From Microbacterium esteraromaticum (GTDB taxonomy: Bacteria; Actinomycetota; Actinomycetes; Actinomycetales; Microbacteriaceae), in the NCBI RefSeq assembly GCF_017303215.1, contig NZ_JAEMWU010000001.1, positions 1,612,001-1,676,000 of the forward strand: a DNA stretch of 64,000 nucleotides, in the 5' to 3' direction. Shown piece by piece: positions 25,065-33,685 of the stretch (positions within the stretch are counted from its first letter, which is position 1; each line of letters starts with the position of its first letter). The notes beneath the pieces were generated by a model. That model worked only from the letters and a program-made list of their open reading frames with translations. It did not search any database and was not told the origin of the DNA. The position numbers and the translations under genes were made by a program.

Positions 25065-26048
25065 ATGAATCACGAACCGCTCCTCATCGGCCTCGACGCC
25101 GGGGGGACTTCCACCCGTGCGCTGCTTACAGACGCCTCCGGCAACTGCCTCGGATACGGCGTCGGCGGGCGCGGCAACCCCATTTCAGCCGGACCCGCGC
25201 TCGCCGCCGACGGCGTGCTGGCGGCCATCGATGCCGCGCTCGCGCCTACGGGACGCACACTCGCCGACGTGACGGTCGTGGTGGCGGCGATGGCGGGTAT
25301 GCGTGCCGCCGGAGGTGACGCGTGGCTGAAGGACCGGCTCAGAGAACGGGGATTCAACGGCGTGCTCTCGTTCGAAGCCGATCTGCTCGCGGCGTACTTC
25401 AGCGGAACAGCATCGACGTTCGGCTACGCCCTCGTCTCGGGCACCGGAGCCTGCGTGATCCGCGTGCAGGACGGGCGGATAGACGGAGCGGCTGACGGTC
25501 TGGGCTGGCTGCTGGGTGATCGTGGCAGCGGTTTCTGGATCGGCCAGGCCATCGCCAGGGCCGTCGTGCAGGACCTGGACGGCACGGGGCCCCGCACCCG
25601 CCTGACCGAGCACGTGCTCGCCCGGCACGGGCTTGCGCGCACAACCACCCGCCACAATGGCCGGTCCCCGGAGCTGGAGCAGATCATCGGCGTGCTGTAC
25701 TCGCATCCGCCGATCGATCTCGCCGGCCTCGCACCGCTCGCGTTCGATGACCCCGACGACGTCGCGCTCGGCATCCTGACCGCTGCGGGCGAGAGCCTCG
25801 CCGACACACTCGCCGCCGTGCTCACCGACCCCGGCCCCCTCGTGATCGGCGGGAGTGTCCTGGCGCAGCCCGGACCGTTGCGAAACGCGTTCCTCGCGCG
25901 GCTGGGAGACCGCGCTGAGCAGGTGCAGATGCGCTCGGTGAGCGACGGCGCCGTGGGCGCGGCCATGCTCGCGGTGCGGGCCGGCGGCGGTCGGCCGGAT
26001 GAGGACATGCTCACGCGTCTGACCGACACCCTCACCGCATTCCGCTGA
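25065..26048 (+). CDS. BadF/BadG-type ATPase, probable N-acetylhexosamine kinase
   Basis: A 327-residue ASKHA-fold kinase. The phosphate-1 motif is GLDAGGTSTRA (9-19) and the second phosphate/adenosine motif is SGTGACVI (about 124-131). Members of this family include GlcNAc/MurNAc kinases as well as the benzoyl-CoA reductase activator subunits from which the domain takes its name. Context (RpiR, SIS, sugar importer) favours phosphorylation of an imported amino sugar. The start was placed at ATG 25065, where the motif-containing region begins; a weak AGGAC lies upstream. The stop is 38 bases before argS. Confidence 0.8.
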   Translation: MNHEPLLIGLDAGGTSTRALLTDASGNCLGYGVGGRGNPISAGPALAADGVLAAIDAALAPTGRTLADVTVVVAAMAGMRAAGGDAWLKDRLRERGFNGVLSFEADLLAAYFSGTASTFGYALVSGTGACVIRVQDGRIDGAADGLGWLLGDRGSGFWIGQAIARAVVQDLDGTGPRTRLTEHVLARHGLARTTTRHNGRSPELEQIIGVLYSHPPIDLAGLAPLAFDDPDDVALGILTAAGESLADTLAAVLTDPGPLVIGGSVLAQPGPLRNAFLARLGDRAEQVQMRSVSDGAVGAAMLAVRAGGGRPDEDMLTRLTDTLTAFR

Positions 26049-26071
26049 TCCTCGCGGGCTGCGGCGAGCCA

Positions 26072-26077
26072 TAGAAT
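26072..26077 (+). promoter_or_regulatory. -10 hexamer TAGAAT for argS
   Basis: TAGAAT lies nine bases before the argS ATG. A GGAG between them could serve as ribosome site if transcription begins further up. Confidence 0.45.
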
Positions 26078-26086
26078 GGAGCGGAT

Positions 26087-27754
26087 ATGAGTCCAGAATC
26101 CCTCTCCGCCGCAGTCCTCGCCGTCCTCGTCCCGATCGCGGCCGCGCGACGACCCGACGAAGAGCTGGAGCTCACGGCGTCCGACATCGTCCTTGACCGC
26201 CCCCGCAACCGCGACCACGGCGACTGGGCGACCAACATCGCCATGCGGCTGGCGAAGGGACTCGGCGCGAACCCCCGCGAACTCGCGCAGCAGATCGCCG
26301 ACCGGCTGGTCGAGACCGATGGCATCGCCTCGGTCGACGTCGCGGGGCCGGGATTCATCAACATCCGGCTCGAGGCCGGTGCCGCCGGCGCACTCGCCAA
26401 GACCATCGTCGACGCGGGCGCGGCATACGGAACCAATGATTCCCAGGCGGGCGTCTCGGTGAACGTCGAGTTCGTCTCGGCCAATCCGACCGGGCCGCTG
26501 CACATCGCGCACACACGGTGGGCCGCGCTGGGTGACTCGATCGTGCGACTGCTGCTCGCCAGTGGTGCGCGCGCCGTGCGGGAGTACTACATCAACGACG
26601 CCGGCGCCCAGATGGAGCGCTTCGGCCAGTCGGTGCTGGCCGCAGCCAAGGGCGAGCCGACCCCCGAGGGCGGATACCCGGGGGAGTACATCGCAGACCT
26701 GGCCCGTCGAGTGCTCGACGCGCATCCGGGGCTGCTGGACCTGCCCGCCGACGAACAGCTCGTCGTCGCGCGCGACCAGGCGTACACCTACCAGTTGGCC
26801 GAGATCCAGCACTCGCTCGAGCGCTTCAACGTGCCCTTCGACGTCTGGTTCTCGGAGCGCACACTGCACGCGGCTGCCGAGGACGGCGGCCCCAGCCTGA
26901 TCGAGCGCGCGATCGACCGCCTGCGCGAGCAGGGGCACGTCTTCGACGAGGACGGCGCGGTGTGGGTGCGCACCACCGACTTCACGGATGACAAGGATCG
27001 CGTCATCCGGCGCTCGAACGGCGAGTACACCTACTTCGCCGCCGACGCCGCGTACTACCTGAACAAGGGCGACCGAGACTTCGAGAACAAGATCTACCTG
27101 CTCGGCGCCGACCACCACGGCTACGTCAACCGGCTCAAGGCCGTTGCGGGCGCCGCGGGCGAGGACCCCGACAAGAACATCGAGGTGCTCATCGGTCAGA
27201 TGGTGTCGATCGGGGGAGCGCGGCTCAGCAAGCGTGCCGGCAACATCATCGAGATGGACGACCTGCTCGATTGGCTCGGCGCGGATGCCCTGCGCTACTC
27301 GCTGGAGCGCTCGCCGGCCGACTCGCCGCTCGACCTCGACCCCGAGCTGCTGCAGAAGCGCACCAATGACAACCCGGTCTTCTACGTGCAGTACGCGCAC
27401 GCGCGCACGCACAACGTCGCCCGCAACGCCGCCGACTCCGGCGTCGACCGGTCCGAGTTCGCGCCCGAGCTGCTGACGCATGAGACCGAGAGCGCGCTGC
27501 TGGGCGCCCTCCAGGAGTTCCCGCGCATCGTGGCGTTCGCCGCTGAGGTGCGCGAACCGCACCGTGTGGCCCGCTACCTCGAAGAACTCGCCGGTCTGTA
27601 CCACCGCTGGTACGACAACTGCCGTGTGATCCCGAAGGGCGACGACCCGCTCGAGACGGTGCACCGCACGCGGCTGTGGTTGAACGATGCCACCGGCCAG
27701 GTGCTGCGCAACGGACTGGAGCTGCTCGGCGTCTCGGCGCCCGAGCGGATGTGA
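26087..27754 (+). CDS. argS: Arginyl-tRNA synthetase
   Basis: Class I synthetase that charges tRNA-Arg. Order of parts: N-terminal additional domain (1-100), the HIGH motif as HIAH (139-142) within [13 protein letters not shown], the KMSKS-like RLSKRAGN (around 380), and the C-terminal DALR anticodon-binding domain with [10 protein letters not shown]. The 555-residue length is normal for actinobacteria. It starts a unit followed two bases later by a DUF2993 gene. A tRNA-Arg gene lies about 7 kb upstream, probably by chance. Confidence 0.96.
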   Translation: MSPESLSAAVLAVLVPIAAARRPDEELELTASDIVLDRPRNRDHGDWATNIAMRLAKGLGANPRELAQQIADRLVETDGIASVDVAGPGFINIRLEAGAAGALAKTIVDAGAAYGTNDSQAGVSVNVEFVSANPTGPLHIAHTRWAALGDSIVRLLLASGARAVREYYINDAGAQMERFGQSVLAAAKGEPTPEGGYPGEYIADLARRVLDAHPGLLDLPADEQLVVARDQAYTYQLAEIQHSLERFNVPFDVWFSERTLHAAAEDGGPSLIERAIDRLREQGHVFDEDGAVWVRTTDFTDDKDRVIRRSNGEYTYFAADAAYYLNKGDRDFENKIYLLGADHHGYVNRLKAVAGAAGEDPDKNIEVLIGQMVSIGGARLSKRAGNIIEMDDLLDWLGADALRYSLERSPADSPLDLDPELLQKRTNDNPVFYVQYAHARTHNVARNAADSGVDRSEFAPELLTHETESALLGALQEFPRIVAFAAEVREPHRVARYLEELAGLYHRWYDNCRVIPKGDDPLETVHRTRLWLNDATGQVLRNGLELLGVSAPERM

Positions 27755-27755
27755 C

Positions 27756-28526
27756 ATGACCGACACGGCCGCGGTCGGACGGGCGCGACGGCGTGCTCGG
27801 TGGCCGTGGGTCGTGCTCGTCGTCGTGACGCTGCTCGCCGTGTTCGTGGTCGCCGCAGAGGTGATCGCCCGCGCGGTCGTCCCGGCGACCGTGCGGGGAC
27901 TGGTGATCGACGCGCTCGACCTGCCGGCCGACCAGCAACTCGATGTCGAGACGCAGGGGGTGCTGCTGCCGCAGCTGCTCGGCGGCACGCTCGATGAACT
28001 GCGCCTGTCATCCGATCAGGTCACGATCGGCGGTGTCACCGGCGCGGCCCAGGTGACCGCGACGCAGGTTCCGCTACGTGGTGGTTCGCTTGCCGGTGCC
28101 GAGGGCACGGTCATTATCGACCAGTCGCAGTTCGCCGGCCTGCTCGAACGCGTCGAGTTGCCGATCACCGAGATCACCCTCGACGAGCCCGACGTGACCG
28201 TTCACGGTGGCATCTCCGTACTCGGCGCCGAGATCCCGCTGGCGCTGACCATGACGCCGGGCGCCGATGACGGCGATCTGATGCTCACGCCGATCGCCGT
28301 CGAGGTGGCCGGTGCCGAGGTCGACCTGCAGCGGCTGGCCGGCATGTTCGGCGACATCGGTGCGGCCCTGGCGGGACCGCAACGAGTGTGCATCGCGGAT
28401 CAGCTGCCGACCGGGATCACGCTGACCGGTCTGCGCATCGACGGCACGAGCGTCGTGGCCGAGATCTCGGCGGACGGTCGGATCGCCGTCGACGAGGCGC
28501 TTCTCGAACCAGGCGTCTGCCCGTAG
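27756..28526 (+). CDS. DUF2993 / LmeA-like phospholipid-binding protein
   Basis: A 256-residue protein with an N-terminal signal-anchor (about 19-40, after a basic RARRRARW stretch) and an extracytoplasmic DUF2993 domain. Mycobacterial LmeA, of this family, binds phospholipids and supports mannan elongation; the function here is inferred only from the fold. Cys207 and Cys255 (VCIADQ and GVCP) could form a disulfide. The ATG lies one base after the argS stop, so it depends on argS transcription. Confidence 0.78.
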   Translation: MTDTAAVGRARRRARWPWVVLVVVTLLAVFVVAAEVIARAVVPATVRGLVIDALDLPADQQLDVETQGVLLPQLLGGTLDELRLSSDQVTIGGVTGAAQVTATQVPLRGGSLAGAEGTVIIDQSQFAGLLERVELPITEITLDEPDVTVHGGISVLGAEIPLALTMTPGADDGDLMLTPIAVEVAGAEVDLQRLAGMFGDIGAALAGPQRVCIADQLPTGITLTGLRIDGTSVVAEISADGRIAVDEALLEPGVCP

Positions 28527-28546
28527 CCACGCAGCGCCGTCGAGGC

Positions 28547-29605
28547 TCAGTCCTTGTCGCGTTCCTCGGCGACCGCGCGTTGTGCCGCGCGCAGCGCGAC
28601 CGTGGCAGTCCGCACGTTCTGCTCGGCGCCGTACAACGCTGCCTCGGCGAACGTCTCGGCACCGAACCTGCTGGCGACGCGGTCGTGCTCCTCGCGCACC
28701 GATACGGTGATGAACGCGCTCGCCAACAGAATCACCTGCGTCGACAGGTTCAGCCACAGCAAGAGCGCCAGTAGCGACGCGAACGAGGCCAGCAGTGGGT
28801 TCGCACGAGCCCCGCCGACGAACAGCCCCGAAAGCTCCTGAAGCACGAGCAGCGCGATGGCGCCGAGCAACGCGCCGCTCCACAGTGCCCGCGCTGATGC
28901 GCGCACCCCGGAGAGGATGCGGAACGCCGCGGCGACGAGCACCGCATTCAGCGAGAGCACGACCAGCAGGGACAGCACCCGGGTCGTCCAGAATGCGACC
29001 GCCGAGCCGTCCGGCACGCCCAGCACATCCGACGCCGTACCGACCAGCACACCGCTGGAGAAGGTCAGCGCCGCAGCGCCGGCGAACGAGAGGCCGATCA
29101 ACGCGGCCAGCAGCAGGTTGCGCAGCACCACCAGGTACCAGGCGACATCCGCCGACACGGTACCGGTCACGGTGCGGATGGCGGTGCGCAACGAGCTGAT
29201 CGCGCCCAGTGCCGAGCCGATCAGGCCGGCCAGCGAGATGGCGCCGGCGACCGAGAGCCCTGTCGGGGCGCGAATCGTGTCGGGGTCGACGATGCCCGCG
29301 CCGCCGGCGGTCGTGAGCAGGCCGGGGATCGCCGCATCCACGGCACCGACGACGGCCTCCCACGCCGCGTCGTCCTGGGTGAGCCAGAGCGCGGCGAGCG
29401 AGAAGCCCAGCAGCACCCCGGCGAACACGCTGAACAGGGCGCGGTAGGTCACCGCGTCGGCGAGAACCGGGCCTCTGCTGCCGGTGTAGAGCAGTGCTGC
29501 GCGGACGAGACGCTGACGCAGCAACCATCGCACCAGCAGATACCGCGTCCGCGCCACCTTGTTGATGCCTGCGGGGCGGGAATCGGTGCCCGTCGAGCTG
29601 TCCAT
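28547..29605 (-). CDS. YihY/BrkB family integral membrane protein
   Basis: A 352-residue polytopic protein with about six hydrophobic segments and the family signature DAVTYRALFSVFAGVLLGFSLA near residue 50, which corresponds to the conserved AAALAYYALFSLFPLL region of BrkB proteins. The C-terminal 60 residues are hydrophilic and helical. Once called RNase BN, the family has no settled function. The ATG at 29605 is favoured over an in-frame GTG three codons earlier because TAGTGT lies seven bases upstream. It converges on the DUF2993 gene. Confidence 0.85.
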   Translation of the reverse strand: MDSSTGTDSRPAGINKVARTRYLLVRWLLRQRLVRAALLYTGSRGPVLADAVTYRALFSVFAGVLLGFSLAALWLTQDDAAWEAVVGAVDAAIPGLLTTAGGAGIVDPDTIRAPTGLSVAGAISLAGLIGSALGAISSLRTAIRTVTGTVSADVAWYLVVLRNLLLAALIGLSFAGAAALTFSSGVLVGTASDVLGVPDGSAVAFWTTRVLSLLVVLSLNAVLVAAAFRILSGVRASARALWSGALLGAIALLVLQELSGLFVGGARANPLLASFASLLALLLWLNLSTQVILLASAFITVSVREEHDRVASRFGAETFAEAALYGAEQNVRTATVALRAAQRAVAEERDKD

Positions 29606-29612
29606 CGTCTTC

Positions 29613-29618
29613 ACACTA
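29613..29618 (-). promoter_or_regulatory. -10 hexamer TAGTGT for the BrkB gene
   Basis: On the leftward strand TAGTGT is followed by seven bases and the ATG at 29605. Confidence 0.45.
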
Positions 29619-29686
29619 GACGCCGTGGTCGCGGAACAGGTGCGTCACCCGCCGTGATCTGCGCGGGACGGGCACGTGGGGTGCTT

Positions 29687-29692
29687 TAGAAT
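29687..29692 (+). promoter_or_regulatory. -10 hexamer TAGAAT for lysA
   Basis: TAGAAT lies 67 bases before the lysA GTG, giving a 5' leader of about 60 bases, unlike most units in the window. No other start codon follows at leaderless distance. Confidence 0.4.
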
Positions 29693-29701
29693 CGGGGGCA
29701 T

Positions 29702-29725
29702 CCTCGCCGTACGAACCGCGCGAGG
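29702..29725 (+). promoter_or_regulatory. Hairpin in the lysA 5' leader
   Basis: CCTCGC (29702-29707) pairs with GCGAGG (29720-29725) across a 12-base loop, at the predicted 5' end of the lysA mRNA. It does not resemble a lysine riboswitch, which is far larger. It could stabilise the 5' end or mark a regulatory structure. Confidence 0.3.
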
Positions 29726-29759
29726 AGCCCACGACTCCCTCGCGATAGATCGGTGCTCT

Positions 29760-31151
29760 GTGCAATCCACCTCCGCCTCACCCGCCCCCGAGTGGCTCGT
29801 CACCCCCGATGACGCCAACGACCTCGCCAGGGCGGTGTGGCCGGCATCGGCGCACCGCACCGAGAACGGCGAGTTTGTGATCGGCGGCGTCCCCGCGAGC
29901 GATCTGGTGCGTGAGCACGGCACGCCCCTGCAGGTGCTCGACGAGGGCGAGGTGCGGCGTCGCGCCGCCGCCCTGCGCGACGCATTCGACGCGGCTACTG
30001 CCGCGCACGGCACCTCCGCGCGCATCTACTACGCGGGCAAGGCGCTGCTGAACACGACGATCGTGCGGTGGATGCTCGATGAGGGCCTGAATGTCGACGT
30101 GTGCACGGGGGGCGAGCTCGAGGTCGCGCTCCGCGCGGGGGCGGATGCTGCGCGTCTGGGCTTCCACGGGAACAACAAATCCGTCGCCGAACTGGAACGG
30201 GCCGTCGAGGCCGGCGTCGGCACGATCATCATCGACAGCACGGTCGAGATCGAGCGGCTCGGCCGCGTCGTCGCCGACCGCGGTGCCGAGCAGCGCGTGA
30301 TGCTGCGCGTCAACAGCGGCGTGCACGCCGAGACTCACGACTTCCTGGCCACGGCGCACGAGGATCAGAAGTTCGGCTTCCCGCTCGTCGACGCCCCCGA
30401 GGCCGTCGCCCTCATCCGGCGAACACCGGGCCTGATCTTCGCGGGTCTGCACTGCCACATCGGTTCGCAGATCTTCGGCGTCGCCGGGTTCCGCGAGTCG
30501 GCCGAGCGCGTGCTCGCGCTGCACGAACAGCTCCTGACCGGCGGGGAGGTCCCGCAGCTGAATCTCGGCGGAGGTTTCGGCATCGCCTACACGCGCGTCG
30601 ACGACCCGGTGCCGATCACCGAACTCGCCGAGGGGATCGTCGCCGCGGTCGCCGAGACGTGCGAACGCCGCGGCATCGCGATGCCCGCGCTGTCGTTCGA
30701 GCCGGGCCGGGCGATCGTCGGAAACGCGGGAGTCACGCTCTACGAGGTCGGCACGATCAAGGACGTCACACTCGATCAGGGCATCCGACGCTACGTCAGC
30801 GTGGACGGCGGCATGAGCGACAATGCCCGACCAGCGCTGTACGGCGCGCAGTACTCCGCGAGGCTCGCCTCTCGCGTGAGTGAAGCGGCGCCCGCGCTGG
30901 TACGGGTGGTCGGCAAGCACTGCGAATCCGGAGACATCGTCGTTGACCACGAGTATCTGCCCGGCGACGTCGCACCGGGCGATCTGCTCGCCGTCGCGGC
31001 CACCGGCGCCTACTGCGCGCCGCTGTCGAGCAACTACAACCACGTCACCCGGCCGCCGATCGTGGCCGTGCGCGACGGCGCCGCGCATGTGATCGTCCGT
31101 GGCGAGAGCATGGCAGACCTGCTGGCGCGCGACGCCGGCATCACCCCGTGA
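29760..31151 (+). CDS. lysA: Diaminopimelate decarboxylase
   Basis: PLP enzyme converting meso-diaminopimelate to L-lysine, the last step of lysine synthesis. The alanine-racemase-like barrel has the PLP lysine Lys94 in YYAGKAL, the HCHIGSQ motif near 237 and the phosphate loop GGGFG; the C-terminal domain carries HCESGD, the Cys from the partner subunit. Length 463. The GTG at 29760 was chosen as the frame's family-like start; translation further upstream would run into the -10. First gene of lysA-hom-thrB. Lysine may also be a peptidoglycan residue in these bacteria. Confidence 0.95.
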   Translation: MQSTSASPAPEWLVTPDDANDLARAVWPASAHRTENGEFVIGGVPASDLVREHGTPLQVLDEGEVRRRAAALRDAFDAATAAHGTSARIYYAGKALLNTTIVRWMLDEGLNVDVCTGGELEVALRAGADAARLGFHGNNKSVAELERAVEAGVGTIIIDSTVEIERLGRVVADRGAEQRVMLRVNSGVHAETHDFLATAHEDQKFGFPLVDAPEAVALIRRTPGLIFAGLHCHIGSQIFGVAGFRESAERVLALHEQLLTGGEVPQLNLGGGFGIAYTRVDDPVPITELAEGIVAAVAETCERRGIAMPALSFEPGRAIVGNAGVTLYEVGTIKDVTLDQGIRRYVSVDGGMSDNARPALYGAQYSARLASRVSEAAPALVRVVGKHCESGDIVVDHEYLPGDVAPGDLLAVAATGAYCAPLSSNYNHVTRPPIVAVRDGAAHVIVRGESMADLLARDAGITP

Positions 31152-31163
31152 GCGGACGTCCGC
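31152..31163. repeat. Perfect 12-bp dyad after lysA
   Basis: GCGGACGTCCGC begins directly after the lysA stop. With the second dyad 22 bases on, it makes the lysA-hom gap unusually palindromic. Confidence 0.4.
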
Positions 31164-31185
31164 GGCGACCGCGCCCGACGACCAA

Positions 31186-31198
31186 CACATCCGATGTG
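31186..31198. repeat. Perfect dyad CACATC-C-GATGTG before hom
   Basis: Six-base arms around one central base, immediately before the CTGAGGAG ribosome site of hom. It could be an operator or an RNA hairpin near the ribosome site. Confidence 0.4.
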
Positions 31199-31211
31199 CT
31201 GAGGAGCCCAG

Positions 31212-32528
31212 ATGACTGACTATCGCCGACTTCGCGTTGCCCTGCTGGGTGCCGGTGCCGTGGGATCGCAGGTGGCGTCCCTGCTGCTGCGTCACGGCGA
31301 CGAGCTCGCCGACCGCGCCGAGGCGCGGCTTGAGCTGGTCGGCATCGCCGTGCGCGATGTCGACGCGCCGCGCGACGTCGACCTGCCACGTGAACTGTTC
31401 ACGACAGATGCCGAGGCGCTGATCACCGGTGCTGACATCGTCATCGAGCTGATGGGCGGCATCGAGCCGGCTCGCTCGAACATCCTGCTGGGGCTGGGCT
31501 CCGGTGCCGACGTGGTCACCGCCAACAAGGCGCTGCTGGCCACACACGGGCCCGAGATCTACGAGGCGGCAGATCGGGTCGGGGCGTCGGTCTACTACGA
31601 GGCCGCTGCAGCCGGGGCGATCCCGATCATCCGTCCGCTGCGCGATTCGCTGGCGGGGGACCGCGTCGTGCGGATCATGGGCATCGTCAACGGCACCACC
31701 AACTACATCCTCGACCGGATGGACTCCGAGGGCGCCGACTTCGCCGACGTGCTCGCGGACGCACAGCGACTGGGGTACGCCGAGGCCGACCCGACCGCCG
31801 ATGTCGAGGGGCATGACGCCGCGCAGAAGGCAGCGATCCTGGCATCCCTCGCCTTCCACACTGCTGTGCCGCTCGACGCCGTGCACTGTGAGGGCATCAC
31901 CGGGGTCACGGCGGCCATGATCGAAGAGGCGCGCGCCGCTGGCTTCGTCATCAAGCTGCTCGCCGTCTGCGAACGACTCAGCGGCGAGGACACCGAGTCG
32001 ATCTCGGTGCGCGTCTACCCGGCACTCGTTCCGCGCACGCACCCGCTTGCTTCGGTGCACGGTGCGAACAACGCCGTGTTCGTCGAGGCCGAGGCTGCCG
32101 GATCGCTGATGTTCTATGGCGCCGGCGCCGGTGGCGTGCAGACCGCCTCCGCCGTGCTCGGCGATGTCGTCTCGGCCGCGCGTCGGCACATCGCCGGTGG
32201 CACGGGTGTGGGCGAGTCGACCAGGGCGAACCTGCCGGTCGTTCCGATCGGCCACGTCTGGACGCGCTACCAGATCACTCTCGAGGTCGCCGATGAGCCC
32301 GGTGTGCTCGCCACGATCGCCGGCCTGCTCAGCGAAGGCGGTGTCTCGGTCGCGACCCTGGTACAGACCGTTGTCGCCGGTGAGGACGGCGCTGAGGGCG
32401 CCACTGCCCGCCTTATCATCGGCACGCACCGTGCCGCCGACAGCGCCCTGAGCGCCGCGGTCGAGCGCCTCACCGCGAGCGACGTCGTCGAGCGCGTCGT
32501 CTCGGTGCTGCGCGTCGAGGGGGAGTGA
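31212..32528 (+). CDS. hom: Homoserine dehydrogenase
   Basis: NAD(P)-dependent reduction of aspartate semialdehyde to homoserine, the branch to threonine and methionine. The Rossmann motif is LLGAGAVGSQV (11-21), the catalytic domain includes EAAAAGAIPIIRPLRDSL (near 130) and NGTTNYIL, and a C-terminal ACT domain (about 355-430, ITLEVADEPGVLATIAGLL) is the usual site for threonine feedback. Length 438. Good GAGGAG ribosome site. The stop overlaps the thrB GTG as GTGA. Homoserine made here also feeds metX. Confidence 0.96.
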   Translation: MTDYRRLRVALLGAGAVGSQVASLLLRHGDELADRAEARLELVGIAVRDVDAPRDVDLPRELFTTDAEALITGADIVIELMGGIEPARSNILLGLGSGADVVTANKALLATHGPEIYEAADRVGASVYYEAAAAGAIPIIRPLRDSLAGDRVVRIMGIVNGTTNYILDRMDSEGADFADVLADAQRLGYAEADPTADVEGHDAAQKAAILASLAFHTAVPLDAVHCEGITGVTAAMIEEARAAGFVIKLLAVCERLSGEDTESISVRVYPALVPRTHPLASVHGANNAVFVEAEAAGSLMFYGAGAGGVQTASAVLGDVVSAARRHIAGGTGVGESTRANLPVVPIGHVWTRYQITLEVADEPGVLATIAGLLSEGGVSVATLVQTVVAGEDGAEGATARLIIGTHRAADSALSAAVERLTASDVVERVVSVLRVEGE

Positions 32529-33520
32529 GAGTGGGCGTCTCGGTCGTCCCCGCCGACCTCGAGCCCGTGGTCTCGATCGCCCCGGCGGTCGACGGCGCGG
32601 TGCGCACGGTGACGGTGACCGTACCGGCGACGAGCGCGAACCTCGGACCTGGGTTCGACACGCTCGGACTGGCACTGAGCATTTACGACACGCTCACCGT
32701 GTCGGCTTTCGACGATGCTCGGCTCGAGATCGACGTGCATGGTTCAGGCGCCGAGGAGATCCCGCGGGATGCGAGCAACCTCGTGGTGCGCGCGATCGCG
32801 CACGTATACGCGGATGCCGGTCGCACGATGCCGGGCCTGCGTATCCACGCCGAGAACGGTGTGCCGCACGGCCGGGGGCTCGGCTCGTCCGGTGCCGCGG
32901 TGGCGGCGGGCGTGCTGATCGCCAAGGGCCTGCTGGCCGGCGACGTCGATCTCGATGACGACGCGCTGTTGCGATTGGCCACGGAGCTCGAAGGGCACCC
33001 CGACAACGTCGCGCCCGCACTGTTCGGCGGCCTCACGATCGCCTGGACGGGCGACCGCGGGCCGCAGCACAAGAAGCTGCTGGTGCACCGCGGTGTGGCA
33101 CCGGTCGTCTTCGTGCCCGGTTTCACGATGTCGACCTCGCTCGCCCGATCGCTGCAACCGCCGCAGGTATCGCGTGAGGACGCGGTGTTCAACGTGTCGC
33201 GCTCGGCCCTGCTCGTGGCGGCTCTCATGCAGAGTCCGGAGCTTCTGCTCGACGCCACGGCCGACCGTCTGCATCAGGACTATCGCGGTCCCGCCATGCC
33301 CGAGACCTTGCGCCTGGTGCAGGCGCTGCGTGCGGCGGGTTTCGCCGCGGTCGTCTCGGGCGCCGGCCCCAGCGTGCTGGTGCTCGCCGACGGCCCGGGC
33401 GCGCGCGCCAGAGCTGTCGAGGTCGCCGACGAGATGACCGACACTCCCTGGGATGCGCACATGCTGGCCGTCGACGTGCGTGGTGGTACAGTTAGGGATC
33501 GAGCGGAGGGCTCCACGTAA
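32525..33520 (+). CDS. thrB: Homoserine kinase
   Basis: GHMP-superfamily kinase making O-phosphohomoserine for threonine synthesis. The ATP loop PHGRGLGSSGAAVAAG (114-129), the N-terminal VPATSANLGPGFDTLGLAL (33-51) and the C-terminal VVSGAGPSVLVL are diagnostic. Length 331. The GTG overlaps the hom stop; an in-frame GTG two codons on is an alternative. The first 30 residues are a non-conserved extension. thrC is not in the window. The 3' end contains a TACAGT that may be the promoter of rho. Confidence 0.94.
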   Translation: MRVGVSVVPADLEPVVSIAPAVDGAVRTVTVTVPATSANLGPGFDTLGLALSIYDTLTVSAFDDARLEIDVHGSGAEEIPRDASNLVVRAIAHVYADAGRTMPGLRIHAENGVPHGRGLGSSGAAVAAGVLIAKGLLAGDVDLDDDALLRLATELEGHPDNVAPALFGGLTIAWTGDRGPQHKKLLVHRGVAPVVFVPGFTMSTSLARSLQPPQVSREDAVFNVSRSALLVAALMQSPELLLDATADRLHQDYRGPAMPETLRLVQALRAAGFAAVVSGAGPSVLVLADGPGARARAVEVADEMTDTPWDAHMLAVDVRGGTVRDRAEGST

Positions 33521-33685
33521 CTTCGTGAATCTCGCCCCATCGCGCATCTGCGAAATCCGCACGCAAACCCTGGAATCATCCTGATACCGGCTGGCAGACG
33601 CTCTGCGTCGGCGCGTGTGATGCGCGCGGCTGTTGCCGTGCGCTGACCGGATTGCTCATTTCCCACGACATATGAGGGAGTACTC
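33521..33685 (+). promoter_or_regulatory. Long 5' leader of rho
   Basis: 165 bases separate thrB and rho. A TACAGT hexamer at 33487-33492 suggests transcription from about 33499, a leader near 186 bases. It includes a small GACGC-TCT-GCGTC hairpin (33597-33609) and an 8-codon frame (33620-33646). Rho is known to regulate itself through its leader in other bacteria; an equivalent here is inference. Confidence 0.35.

Noticed and set aside
25065..26048. A benzoyl-CoA or 2-hydroxyacyl-CoA dehydratase activase
   Set aside because: The BadF fold is shared with sugar kinases, the activase Cys cluster is missing, and the neighbourhood is amino-sugar uptake.
25424..27988. An 854-codon leftward open frame antisense to the kinase gene and argS
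   Set aside because: It lies wholly opposite two clearly conserved genes, its composition is Arg/Val/Asp-rich as expected from a GC-rich antisense frame, and it has no family motif or ribosome site.
29778..32675. A 965-codon leftward open frame antisense to lysA and hom
   Set aside because: Same reasoning: a shadow of strong third-position GC bias in lysA and hom, with no recognisable domain.
33620..33646. An eight-codon leader gene (MRAAVAVR) before rho
   Set aside because: No ribosome site and a frame this short is expected by chance; kept only as a remark on the leader.
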